From positions 1-64,000 of the forward strand of contig JAUIGU010000005.1 in the NCBI GenBank assembly GCA_030432595.1: a DNA stretch of 64,000 bases, written 5' to 3'. The notes under the pieces are model-generated. The model did no database searches. It was not told the DNA's origin and saw nothing but the letters and a program-made list of their open reading frames with translations. Below, piece after piece: positions 8,292 through 16,581 of the stretch (within the stretch, counting starts at the first letter, position 1; each line of letters starts with the position of its first letter). The position numbers and the translations under genes were made by a program. The stretch is from Phycisphaerae bacterium. GTDB taxonomy: Bacteria > Planctomycetota > Phycisphaerae > Phycisphaerales > Phycisphaeraceae.

Positions 8292-11200
8292 GGGTTTGAT
8301 TCCGTCCAAACATTGCCAGGCCACACGCGATCAACAGCGCGGTTCCCGGCTCGGGAATGGCGGACCAGCGGAAGTCGGGCGTTGCGCTGTCGCCCCAGTT
8401 CGATAGCACCAGGTCCAGCTCGGTCTGCTCGACCAGGCCGCCGATGTTCCCGCCGGGCAACCCTGTGAAGTTGACCCACGTCCCCGGGACCGCGGTCGCG
8501 CCCCAGTTCTGGAGCACCAGGTCGAGGTCGCCCTGTTCGACCTGCCCCGACGCGTTGTAGTCGCCAGCGATCGCGTTGACGAGGAAGTCGCTGAGCACGA
8601 TCTCGTTGGCGGCAAACGCGCTGCCGAAGCCGTAGTGGACCTGGAACGACCCGCCGCCGTCGAGCGTGTCGAGGCGCTGCCCGGTCGTTACGTTGTCGAA
8701 GACGCCGACGATGCCGCCGGCCGAGCCCAACACGGTGAATGTGTCGGCCGGGTCGGGGATGAAGTCGATCAGTTGGAGATTCAGCTCGCCGTCAAGGATC
8801 GCCGTGCCCGCGATGCTGACCAGGTCGTATTCGAGGATCGCGGATTCGCCGGAAAGTTCGATGTCCAGGGCCGCGCCGTCCTGCTGGGTGTAGTTGCCGA
8901 GGATTGTGGTGACGCCGTACGTGTCCGAGCCGCCGGTGCCGCCCGGTGCGAGCGAGCCGGCGACGCTGGTGAGGTCGCCCGTGAACGTGCCGACTGCGAG
9001 TTCGCCACGTTCGAAGTTGAACGTCCCGCCGTTGGAGAGTGTGATCGAACCGGCGGCGAGGCGGGCGGAGAAGCCGTCGAGGTCCACGCGACCGCCGTCG
9101 ATGTTCAGGGCACCGTCGGCGGTGACCGCCCCCGCGATCATAAACGTCCCGGTGTTGCGGACCGTGTTGGCCGTTCCGCTGGTGCTCACCTCGCCGCCGG
9201 ACCGCACCTCCAGCGTTGCGGAGCCCAGCGAGGCGTGCCCGATGTCGATCCCGTCGAACGAGGGCACGGACAGCTTCCCGCCGAAATGCACGCGCAGGAC
9301 GCCCTGCGTCGTCGCGCCGGCGAGGGTGGCGATGTCCAGCCCGACCCCGCCGGCGACGAGTTCGCCTCCGAAACGGATGTCCAGCGACCCGTTGGTGTTG
9401 GGGCCCGTCCCGGCAGCCACCTGAGTGATGCTCGCGGTGACGGTGCCGTCCCTGAGGTCCATGACGCCCGTGCCCTGGTTGCCCCCGACGGTAAGCGTGC
9501 CGGTATCGACCGTCACCCCGGTGAAGAAATCCCCGTCGATGTTGAGCGTGCCCGACTGCTGGCTTTGGCCGAGCGTCAGGTTGTTGTTGACGACCAAGTC
9601 CGCGCTGTCCTCCAGCACGACGGTGGCGTTGCGTTGCACAAGCAAGCCGAACCCCATGTCCAGCTGGGCGTTGCCGTTGGCCGTGATTGTCAGGTCGTCG
9701 GCCCAGATCCCCAGGCCCGCCAGCGAGTCCCCGACGCTCAGCGTACCGTCGTCGATGGTCAGGTCGCCAAACAGCCGCAAGCCCCCGCCGCCGGTGACGC
9801 CGACGTTGACGGTCCCGGTGCGGTTGATGGTGAAAAGGCCCGGGCCGGTCTCGACGACCCCGCCGTCTTCGATGTCGATGGTGGCCGTGCCCTGGGACGC
9901 GTGGCCGACGGTGAAGGCGCCGGTGCCGTTGTGTACGAACTCCGATCCCTGCCCGGTCACGGTGAGCGTGCCCTGGGTGGTCGCGCCGCCAGCGCTGGCG
10001 ATCGAGACGTTCCTGGCCGTCAGGAACGCGCCCGACTCGATGTGCACATGGCCCGTGGTACCGGCCGCGGCGGACTCGGCGATCCAGAGCGTCCCGTTGT
10101 CATGGATCGTTCCGCCGGCGTCGTCGCGGAAGGTGAGCGTGCCGGTGTGCCCGAATCGGCCGATGCTGACGAACTCGGCCGAGAGACTGGTGCCGTCGCC
10201 GTCAAAACTCGCCGCCGCGTCGGCACCATCGGCCACGAGGAAGCTGACATCCATCAGGACGGACGCGTCGTTGGTGACATTCAAGTCGCCGTCGAAGGTT
10301 GCGTTGCCGCCGGACAGCGCCGATCCCGACCCGTTGACATTGATGGTGACGCCGCTGAAAGTCCGGGAGACGAGTTCGCTGAACAGCCCGCCGTTCTGGA
10401 TCGTCAGCGTGGTCCCGGGGGCGAAGGTCATCTTGTCCGCGTCGCTGCTGCTGCCGAAGTTGTTATTGCTCAACCAGCCGCCGTCGAGGGTGACGTCTCC
10501 GGCGAAGTGGACCTCGCCGTTGTCGTGGGCCATGAGGAAGCCATCGGACACGACGCGGGTGGTCCCCGCCACGTCGAGACGACCGCCGTCGAGCGCGTCG
10601 AGACGGCTTGCCAAAGCGGCCCCGGTGCCGCCGCCGACCAACAGGTCGCCGCCCACATCGAAGGTCGCCCCGGCACCCACGTCGAGCCGCACCGTGTCGG
10701 ACGCGGCGAACCCGTCGAGCGTGAAGTTGTCGGTCGGCCCCACCGGAGTCAAGGCGCCGTTGGTCACGGCCAGGACGCCGTTGCGGAAGTCGAGGCTGCC
10801 GGTCGTGGTGTCGAGCCCGGCGTTGGCGTTGAGCGTACCGCCGTCGATGTGGATGGTCGCGCCGGTGGACATCGACACGTCTCCGTTGGCGTTGAACACG
10901 CCGTCGCTGAGCACCTCGAGCGTGCCCGCCTGCCCGATCGTGACCGCACCGGTGCCGGAGGTGAACGCCCCGTTGTTGGACACCTCGACCTCGGCGAGGT
11001 GCCCCGCCTCGCCGGCCTTGCCGATCTTCAGCGTCGATGTACCGGTCATCGTGAGCGTCGAGCCGGCGCCGTCGATGTCGATCCGCCCGTCGAGGTTCGG
11101 GCCACCGGTCGTCAGCGGCGCGGCGATCTCGATGTCGCCCGTCTCCAGGACAGCGCCCGAGAACACGTTGACTCGGCCCGTGACGGCGTTGGTCGCTGCG

Positions 11201-11832
11201 CTGGCGAGGCGGAGGACATCCTCGATGTCGCCGGTCGCGCTGTCCTGCAGCGTCAGCGTGCCCAGCCACCCGGCCGAGCCGAGGTCCATGTCGTCGGTGA
11301 CCTCGAGCCGCGAGCCCGAGTTTTCGACCGTGATGAACCCGTTGCCGCCCAGACCGATGTTCGGTCCTTGGAAATGGGTGAGGCGCAGCAGGCTGCCGTG
11401 CCGGACGTTCACCGAGCCGTTGGTCACGTCGAACCGGGCGTCCGCAAAAAGGTCGAGCGGGTCGGACGCGGCACCGAGCGTCAGCGACGCGTTGTCGATG
11501 TCCACATCGCCCGAGAGGGTGTAGTCCCGGTTGGGCCCGAAGCTGCGCAGCGTGACGTCGCCCAGATTCATGTCCAGCGCGCCGGACGCCTCGTCGATGA
11601 TGAAGCGGACCTCGTAGCTGCCGGCTTGCGTGAATCGCGCGGTATCGCCCGCGTCCGGCGGGGCGGTGCCGGTGCCGTTGATCAGCGTCCAGTTCGCCGC
11701 GTCGATGTAATTCCCGCTGCTTGGGTTGGTCCACTCGAACACCGCGGCGTTGCTGGTGGTGCTGTACGCCAGGACGACGCCGAGCATCATGCGACCACAC
11801 AACCCGCGCCGGCCGTTCGCGTCAGTCTGCAT
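8281..11832 (-). CDS. Large secreted beta-repeat protein with dockerin-like pair and PEP-CTERM-like tail
   Basis: 1183 aa from ATG 11832 with AGGAG 7 bases upstream. A signal peptide (about residues 1-29) is followed by EWTNPSSGNYIDAANWT, then roughly 1000 residues of short beta-strand repeats (patterns such as GTLTLQDSATGDIEDVL, TQGVLRVHFGG, GTLNIDG). This architecture matches the T5SS/PEP-CTERM-associated repeats seen in planctomycetes. Near the C terminus are GDYNASGQVEQGDLDLVL and a second, degenerate copy, GGLVEQTELDLVL. IPEPGTALLIACGLAMFG forms the sorting signal and helix, though the usual terminal arginine cluster is reduced to a single Arg. It is probably exported, processed by an exosortase and held at or released from the cell surface. 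No catalytic motif was seen, so adhesion or structure is inferred. Confidence 0.75.
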   Translation of the reverse strand: MQTDANGRRGLCGRMMLGVVLAYSTTSNAAVFEWTNPSSGNYIDAANWTLINGTGTAPPDAGDTARFTQAGSYEVRFIIDEASGALDMNLGDVTLRSFGPNRDYTLSGDVDIDNASLTLGAASDPLDLFADARFDVTNGSVNVRHGSLLRLTHFQGPNIGLGGNGFITVENSGSRLEVTDDMDLGSAGWLGTLTLQDSATGDIEDVLRLASAATNAVTGRVNVFSGAVLETGDIEIAAPLTTGGPNLDGRIDIDGAGSTLTMTGTSTLKIGKAGEAGHLAEVEVSNNGAFTSGTGAVTIGQAGTLEVLSDGVFNANGDVSMSTGATIHIDGGTLNANAGLDTTTGSLDFRNGVLAVTNGALTPVGPTDNFTLDGFAASDTVRLDVGAGATFDVGGDLLVGGGTGAALASRLDALDGGRLDVAGTTRVVSDGFLMAHDNGEVHFAGDVTLDGGWLSNNNFGSSSDADKMTFAPGTTLTIQNGGLFSELVSRTFSGVTINVNGSGSALSGGNATFDGDLNVTNDASVLMDVSFLVADGADAAASFDGDGTSLSAEFVSIGRFGHTGTLTFRDDAGGTIHDNGTLWIAESAAAGTTGHVHIESGAFLTARNVSIASAGGATTQGTLTVTGQGSEFVHNGTGAFTVGHASQGTATIDIEDGGVVETGPGLFTINRTGTVNVGVTGGGGLRLFGDLTIDDGTLSVGDSLAGLGIWADDLTITANGNAQLDMGFGLLVQRNATVVLEDSADLVVNNNLTLGQSQQSGTLNIDGDFFTGVTVDTGTLTVGGNQGTGVMDLRDGTVTASITQVAAGTGPNTNGSLDIRFGGELVAGGVGLDIATLAGATTQGVLRVHFGGKLSVPSFDGIDIGHASLGSATLEVRSGGEVSTSGTANTVRNTGTFMIAGAVTADGALNIDGGRVDLDGFSARLAAGSITLSNGGTFNFERGELAVGTFTGDLTSVAGSLAPGGTGGSDTYGVTTILGNYTQQDGAALDIELSGESAILEYDLVSIAGTAILDGELNLQLIDFIPDPADTFTVLGSAGGIVGVFDNVTTGQRLDTLDGGGSFQVHYGFGSAFAANEIVLSDFLVNAIAGDYNASGQVEQGDLDLVLQNWGATAVPGTWVNFTGLPGGNIGGLVEQTELDLVLSNWGDSATPDFRWSAIPEPGTALLIACGLAMFGRNQTLSA

Positions 11833-11900
11833 CCGTCTCTCCTGATCCGAATAAAATGTTATTCGAGCAGGCTTTCGGTCCTAACTTCACGTATCCAGAA

Positions 11901-14900
11901 CTAAAGCAGCCGACGCCTTCGCGCTATCCCGACGCAACCGACCAACATCGCCACCACGATATTCGGCTCGGGCACCACGAACCCGCGGAAGTCCGGGGCC
12001 GCCGCGCTGCCCCAGTTCTGCAGCACTTGGTCCAGGTCGCCCTGTTCCACCTGGCCGTTGCCGTTGAGGTCGCCGGTGATCCAGGAGATGCCGTTGGCCT
12101 GCGCGGTCATCCCCCAGTTCTGGAGGATGGCGTCGAGGTCCCCCTGTTCGACCTGGCCGCTGAGGTTTGCGTCGCCCAGCAGCGCGGCACGGACCTGGAT
12201 GTCCTGCGCGGTGTAGAGCACGGCCAGGCCGAACCCGTTCTGCACCACGCCGTCGATCGACCAGAACACGCCGTCGAGCGTGGACGAGAAGATGCCGTTG
12301 AGGATCGTGTGCGTGGTGGTGTAGAGGTTGGGGACGTACCCGCCGGTCAGCGTGAGCCCGAGCATGCCCGCGATGTCCACGTCGCCGTCGGAGACGAGCA
12401 CGTCGTACAGCGTCGAGTTCGAACCGCCCAGGTCGACGTTCCACCGGCCGGTGCCGGTTTGGTCGAAGTCGTTGACGCTGGCGTCGGTGGTGCCGGCGAT
12501 CTCCAGGACGCCGCGGTTCCGCAGGTCGGACGTGCCCAGGGCCGCGTTGTCGAACATCACGAGCGACCCGGTGCTCTGGACATCGAGCGTGCCGCCGCCC
12601 GTGAACGTGGTGCCCGCGGCGACCGTGGTCAGGCCGCGCACGGCCAGACCGCTGGAGGCGTTCGCAAACTCAACGGTGCCGCTGCTCAGGAAATCGACAT
12701 CGGCGTCGATCCCGACCAGCGCGGAGACCTGCATGGTGCCGCCCAAACGCATCCGGCTGCCCTTGATGCGGTCGAGGTACGCGATGACGTTGCCGGCCAG
12801 GTCCGCGGTGCCCGACATCGTCCAACTGAAGTTGGGAAGGGTGAGGTTCACCGTGAGCGAGCTGGTGAAGCCGCCGTTGTCCAGGTCGAGCGTCCCGTTG
12901 TAAGTGCTGCCCGACGTTTCGATGCCGTCCACGTTGAGCACGAGCGACCCGTTGTTGACCCCGTCGCCGAACATGAGCACGGTGTTCCCGGCGGCACCGT
13001 CCATGTCGAAGATGTGGGCGTTGATCGTCGTCGTCCCGACGAATTGCGCGTTGCCGTTCTGCTGGATGACCAGGTCGGCCGACCCGCTCTCGTTGAGGGT
13101 GTAGCTGCTGTAGTTGGTCTGCGCGTTGAACTCGATGCGCGGGTCGAGCGTGCTGTTGATGTTGTTGATGGTGCTGACCGACGAGGTGCCGCTCACGTCG
13201 GTGGTGCCGTTGAAGTCGATCTGCGCACCGGTGCGAAGCGTGAAGTCGGTCCCGTCCAGGTCGGCGGTCGAGTTGAACTCGACGTTCGTGGGGACCCCCA
13301 CACTCTCGAGATTGACGTTGGAACCCAGCACGACCGCGCTGTCGAAGTCCACTTCGCCGGACGCCTCGATCTCGGCCGCGCCGTTCATCGTGAGTTGGCC
13401 GCCGAGGATCCGTGCCCGTTCGGCTTCGGTCGCCCCGCCGTTGAGGTCGAGCACGCCGCTGGCGCCCACGATCCAGGGCGCGTCGAAGCGGAAGAACTGG
13501 CCGGCCCCGACCGTGACCTCGCCGTCGAAGGCGTCGGTCATCGCACCGGTGTCGAACCAGACGCGGCCGTTGCTGGCGTTGATGCTGCCGTCGCCGCTGG
13601 TGCCGTCAAGGTCCCAGGGGGTGGGCGTCGTGGTCGAGAAATACAGCAGCGAGTCCTCGACCGAGGTCAGCGTGCCGTTGTTGATCAGCGTCTGGCTGAT
13701 CTGGACGGTCGCACTGCCGCCGTCGTAGGCGCGGAGCTGCGTGCCGGCGTCGATCACCACCCTCCGCGCGTCCAGTTCGCCGCCGCTCATCGCGACCTCG
13801 GCCTGGTTCTGGATAAACACCTGGTCGGCCTGAAGCTCGCCGCCGGGGTCGATGAGCACGTCGGTATTGAAGTCGGTAATCGTCACGTCCCCCGAAATGT
13901 TCAGGAGGAACGCCTGGGTGTCGACGTTGGCGCCCTCGCTGATGTTGAGGTTGCGGGCCGACGCGTTGGCGGTCAGGAACGCGGTCATCGTCGTGCCGGT
14001 CTGGGCGGCGCGGACGAACACGTCGTCGTTGAAGTCCGGCGCGTTGTTGCCGGACCAGTGGGCGTCGGTATTCCAGCTCCCTATGCCATCGCCGACGCTG
14101 TCGCCGTAGAACTCACGCCGCGGCACGTCGATGTTGGTGTATTCCTGGCTCGACGCCATGGTGAAAAAGTCGGTGTGGCTCATGTGCCGGCGGAAGCTTC
14201 CGTTCAGCCCCGGACGCATCCCCGCCGGGCCGGCATCGATGTGCCCGATGAAGTCCGTCGGGCGGTCGAGCGTGTCGGCGGCCAGCGTCCGCCCGAAGAT
14301 GAAGTCCGGGTCGAAGTCGTAGTCGTTGTCGACGCCCGCTTCGTTTTGCGTCTTGGTGGCCGACCCGCTCATCCCCAGCGCGTGCCCGACCTCGTGCAGC
14401 ACCAGTGAGAGCATGTCGATCGCGCCGTCCGCGGCGTCGCCGTTGACCGCGTTGCCGGTGAATCCGACCTCGAAGGTCTCGGGGATGTTCGTGCCGAAGT
14501 TGAACCAATCGTTCCGGTCGGTTGCGTTGACGTCACGCCACAGCGTCTGCTGCATCTCGAACTCGTCGTCGTCCTCGGGCGTGGGGTCGAAGAAGTAGTT
14601 CCGCAGGGTCCCGCCCGTATTCAGGTTGGTGTCGATCTTGATGTTGGCGACGTTTTCACGGTCGTTGGCATCTTCACTGACCCAGTCGTGGTTGCCCAGT
14701 GAGTTGTTGGCCAGGTCCTGGTACCAGAAGTTCACCGTGAGCGAGTGGCCCGAGTCTTGATAGATATCCGTGTAGAACGCATCGACGTACTCGAATATGT
14801 CGGCGAGCTGGTTGCCGAACGGGTCGAAAGACGGGCTGACCGAATTGCCGCCGCTGGCCCCGGGGTTGTAGACCGTCGTGATCGAGATCGCCGACGCCGT

Positions 14901-14978
14901 TCCCGCCAACCACAGGCTCGACGCGCACACCACCGCCGCGCCAATGCTCCGCGTCACCGCGCTCTTCTCAGTCCGCAT
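11901..14978 (-). CDS. Secreted metalloprotease-like beta-repeat protein with dockerin-like pair and PEP-CTERM anchor
   Basis: 1025 aa from ATG 14978, chosen because GAGGAAA precedes it by 6 bases. A signal peptide ends near ASAIS (residue 31). The N-terminal domain has HEVGHALGMSG near residue 194, the zinc motif HExxHxxG of matrixin-like proteases, but the expected third His three residues on is absent. From about residue 290 the protein is right-handed beta-repeat (SARNLNISEGANVDT and many similar). The C terminus carries two dockerin-like calcium loops (GDANLSGQVEQGDLDAIL and GDLNGNGQVEQGDLDQVL) and then VPEP, a hydrophobic helix and RRRRLL. This is a canonical PEP-CTERM signal for exosortase processing. 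It follows a related repeat protein on the same strand with a 68-base gap. Confidence 0.8.
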   Translation of the reverse strand: MRTEKSAVTRSIGAAVVCASSLWLAGTASAISITTVYNPGASGGNSVSPSFDPFGNQLADIFEYVDAFYTDIYQDSGHSLTVNFWYQDLANNSLGNHDWVSEDANDRENVANIKIDTNLNTGGTLRNYFFDPTPEDDDEFEMQQTLWRDVNATDRNDWFNFGTNIPETFEVGFTGNAVNGDAADGAIDMLSLVLHEVGHALGMSGSATKTQNEAGVDNDYDFDPDFIFGRTLAADTLDRPTDFIGHIDAGPAGMRPGLNGSFRRHMSHTDFFTMASSQEYTNIDVPRREFYGDSVGDGIGSWNTDAHWSGNNAPDFNDDVFVRAAQTGTTMTAFLTANASARNLNISEGANVDTQAFLLNISGDVTITDFNTDVLIDPGGELQADQVFIQNQAEVAMSGGELDARRVVIDAGTQLRAYDGGSATVQISQTLINNGTLTSVEDSLLYFSTTTPTPWDLDGTSGDGSINASNGRVWFDTGAMTDAFDGEVTVGAGQFFRFDAPWIVGASGVLDLNGGATEAERARILGGQLTMNGAAEIEASGEVDFDSAVVLGSNVNLESVGVPTNVEFNSTADLDGTDFTLRTGAQIDFNGTTDVSGTSSVSTINNINSTLDPRIEFNAQTNYSSYTLNESGSADLVIQQNGNAQFVGTTTINAHIFDMDGAAGNTVLMFGDGVNNGSLVLNVDGIETSGSTYNGTLDLDNGGFTSSLTVNLTLPNFSWTMSGTADLAGNVIAYLDRIKGSRMRLGGTMQVSALVGIDADVDFLSSGTVEFANASSGLAVRGLTTVAAGTTFTGGGTLDVQSTGSLVMFDNAALGTSDLRNRGVLEIAGTTDASVNDFDQTGTGRWNVDLGGSNSTLYDVLVSDGDVDIAGMLGLTLTGGYVPNLYTTTHTILNGIFSSTLDGVFWSIDGVVQNGFGLAVLYTAQDIQVRAALLGDANLSGQVEQGDLDAILQNWGMTAQANGISWITGDLNGNGQVEQGDLDQVLQNWGSAAAPDFRGFVVPEPNIVVAMLVGCVGIARRRRLL

Positions 14979-15121
14979 GTTGTTTCCTCGCATCCGCTGA
15001 ATCAGACCAGTAAGGTGCCGCGACAACCGTTGTGACGGCCCTCAGACTCCGACAACGTCTTTCATAACCGCTGGCGGGGTAAATGCCTAGAGGGAAGTCC
15101 GCCTTTTTGCCACAGAAATGA

Positions 15122-15149
15122 AGAAAAACCGCGTTGCAGGGCAACGCGG
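15122..15149 (-). terminator. Rho-independent terminator of the ferritin-like gene
   Basis: Read on the minus strand it is a perfect 9-bp stem CCGCGTTGC / GCAACGCGG with loop CCT, followed directly by TTTTTCTT. It lies about 52 bases past the ferritin-like gene's stop. Confidence 0.8.
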
Positions 15150-15200
15150 CGCGGTAAGGACTTCAATTAAACGTCGTGCAGACCAGCGTTCAAACGCGCC

Positions 15201-15719
15201 TCAGTCCCCCTTGAACATCTGCTTTAGCGCTTCGTACTCCCGCAGGAACCCGAGGAACTCGCGGCGATGTTCCTCTTCGTCGGCCTTGAGGGTGACCGCC
15301 AGGTCTTCGGTCACCGGATCGACATCGCCCGACGCCTCGATGATCTGCTGGTACAGGTCGATCGCGCCGTCCTCCGCGTCGATCACGCCCAGGATCACCG
15401 CCTTGACGTCCACCGTGCTGTCCGGCGGCTGCAGAGTGCTCTGGGTCATTTCCAGGGCTTGCGACCCCGGGACTTTGCCGCCGAGCACCTTGATGCGCCG
15501 CGCGAGTTGCTGGGCGTGGCCGAGCTCTTCGGTGACGTCTTCTTCGAGGGACTCTTTGACCTCCATCGCGAGCATGCCGTCGAGGTGGATCGAGTTGGCG
15601 ATGTAGTTGGCAACGGTCTCGATCTCGGCGTTGTAGGCCTTGGTGAGCAGGCCGATGAGTTCCTCACGCTTGGCGTCATCGAGGGTGTCGGCCTTCTTGA
15701 GTTGGGTCTGGGCGGTCAT
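15201..15719 (-). CDS. Ferritin-like diiron protein (bacterioferritin/Dps-like)
   Basis: 172 aa, starting at ATG 15719 with AAGGA about 8 bases upstream. Four helices carry ferritin-type metal ligands in order: EIETVANYI, EELGHAQQLARRI (ExxH), DAEDGAIDLYQQII and ADEEEHRREF (ExxH). This pattern fits ferroxidase proteins of the bacterioferritin/ferritin-like superfamily, which bind iron at a diiron centre and protect from peroxide. A haem-binding Met specific to true bacterioferritin cannot be assigned with confidence. It is divergent from an AhpD-like peroxidase, separated by about 108 bases, so the pair may share an oxidative-stress promoter region. A clear terminator follows it. Confidence 0.85.
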   Translation of the reverse strand: MTAQTQLKKADTLDDAKREELIGLLTKAYNAEIETVANYIANSIHLDGMLAMEVKESLEEDVTEELGHAQQLARRIKVLGGKVPGSQALEMTQSTLQPPDSTVDVKAVILGVIDAEDGAIDLYQQIIEASGDVDPVTEDLAVTLKADEEEHRREFLGFLREYEALKQMFKGD

Positions 15720-15827
15720 GGTCGGTTCCTTTCCAGGAAAGATCAGGGCTAGCTAGACTTAGGTCGAAATAAAGACCCGCATGTCCGGGTTGACCTCATG
15801 CCTGATGCTAGGCACGGAGAACTGAAC

Positions 15828-16445
15828 ATGGCCTTAACCCCGCCGATCAAAGACGAAGACGCCGCCGGCGAAGTCGCCGAGCTGTTCGAGCACGTCAAGT
15901 CCCGCCGCGGCGGCCGCATCTACACCGAGTTCCGCATGATGGGCCACGCCCCCGGGCTCGCGAAGTCCGCGTTGGACCTGCAGGACCGGCACCTCCACGC
16001 CGACGACGACGTGCTCGACGCCAAGACCCGTGAGGCCATCGCCCTGGCCACCAGCATCGCCAACGGCTGCGCGGACTGCGTGAAGTCCCACGCGATGCGT
16101 GCGAAGAAGCTCGGTTGGACCGACGGCGACGTCGCCGAAATCCTCGGCCTGGTTGCCGAGTGTTCCATGCTCAACGCCTACCACCGGCACCGCCACCTCG
16201 ACGAATCACTGGGCCTGAACGAAAAGTCGGGGATGCCCATGCACCTGACCGCCGCGCCCACCATCGGCCGCAAGACCGCCGAGCTGATTGCCGTGGTCGT
16301 GTCCGGCCTCAACGCCTGCACCTTTTGCGTGAAGTACCACACCCAGGCCGCCAAAGCCCAGGGCACCACCGACGAACAGATCCAGGAAGCCGTCCGCGTC
16401 GGCGCGGCGATGACCGCGTTCAACACCTTCTTCCGCATCCAGTGA
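15828..16445 (+). CDS. Carboxymuconolactone decarboxylase/AhpD-like protein
   Basis: 205 aa from ATG 15828, chosen because GGAGA lies upstream; an earlier ATG at 15798 would add only ten unconserved residues. Two tandem CMD domains are visible, each with the redox CxxC followed by His: CADCVKSHA near residue 80 and CTFCVKYHT near residue 165. Such motifs are found in AhpD-type alkylhydroperoxidases, where the two Cys reduce peroxides using a thiol partner, and in uncharacterised CMD proteins. Divergent transcription from a ferritin-like gene supports a role against peroxide. The physiological electron donor is unknown. Confidence 0.8.
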   Translation: MALTPPIKDEDAAGEVAELFEHVKSRRGGRIYTEFRMMGHAPGLAKSALDLQDRHLHADDDVLDAKTREAIALATSIANGCADCVKSHAMRAKKLGWTDGDVAEILGLVAECSMLNAYHRHRHLDESLGLNEKSGMPMHLTAAPTIGRKTAELIAVVVSGLNACTFCVKYHTQAAKAQGTTDEQIQEAVRVGAAMTAFNTFFRIQ

Positions 16446-16459
16446 GTCAAGCCTTCGGC

Positions 16460-16581
16460 TTGAGGGTTCGGGGTGCAGGGTCTAGGGTTCAGGGCCAAAG
16501 CGTCGCGCGTCGTGCACGAACCCGCCGCCCGCCGCTTGCGTGCTGACCCTCAACCCCGTACCCCGAACCCCAGACCCCAAC
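16460..16581. repeat. Inverted GGGTTCGGGG-type low-complexity repeats
   Basis: The gap between the AhpD-like gene and the guanylyltransferase carries a G-rich run (GAGGGTTCGGGGTGCAGGG, then TCTAGGGTTCAGGG) at about 16461-16495. A matching C-rich run (CCCTCAACCCCGTACCCCG, then AACCCCAGACCCC) lies at 16547-16579. The two are imperfect inverted copies separated by about 50 bases. The next gene's leader lies inside the right arm, so the guanylyltransferase has no visible Shine-Dalgarno. Confidence 0.6.

Noticed and set aside
8635-11904. A 1089-codon open frame on the plus strand opposite the large beta-repeat gene
   Set aside because: It has no recognisable domain, its composition is Arg/Gly/Val/Asp-rich as expected for the complement of a GC-rich repeat gene, and the minus-strand protein has a signal peptide, Shine-Dalgarno and PEP-CTERM-like tail.
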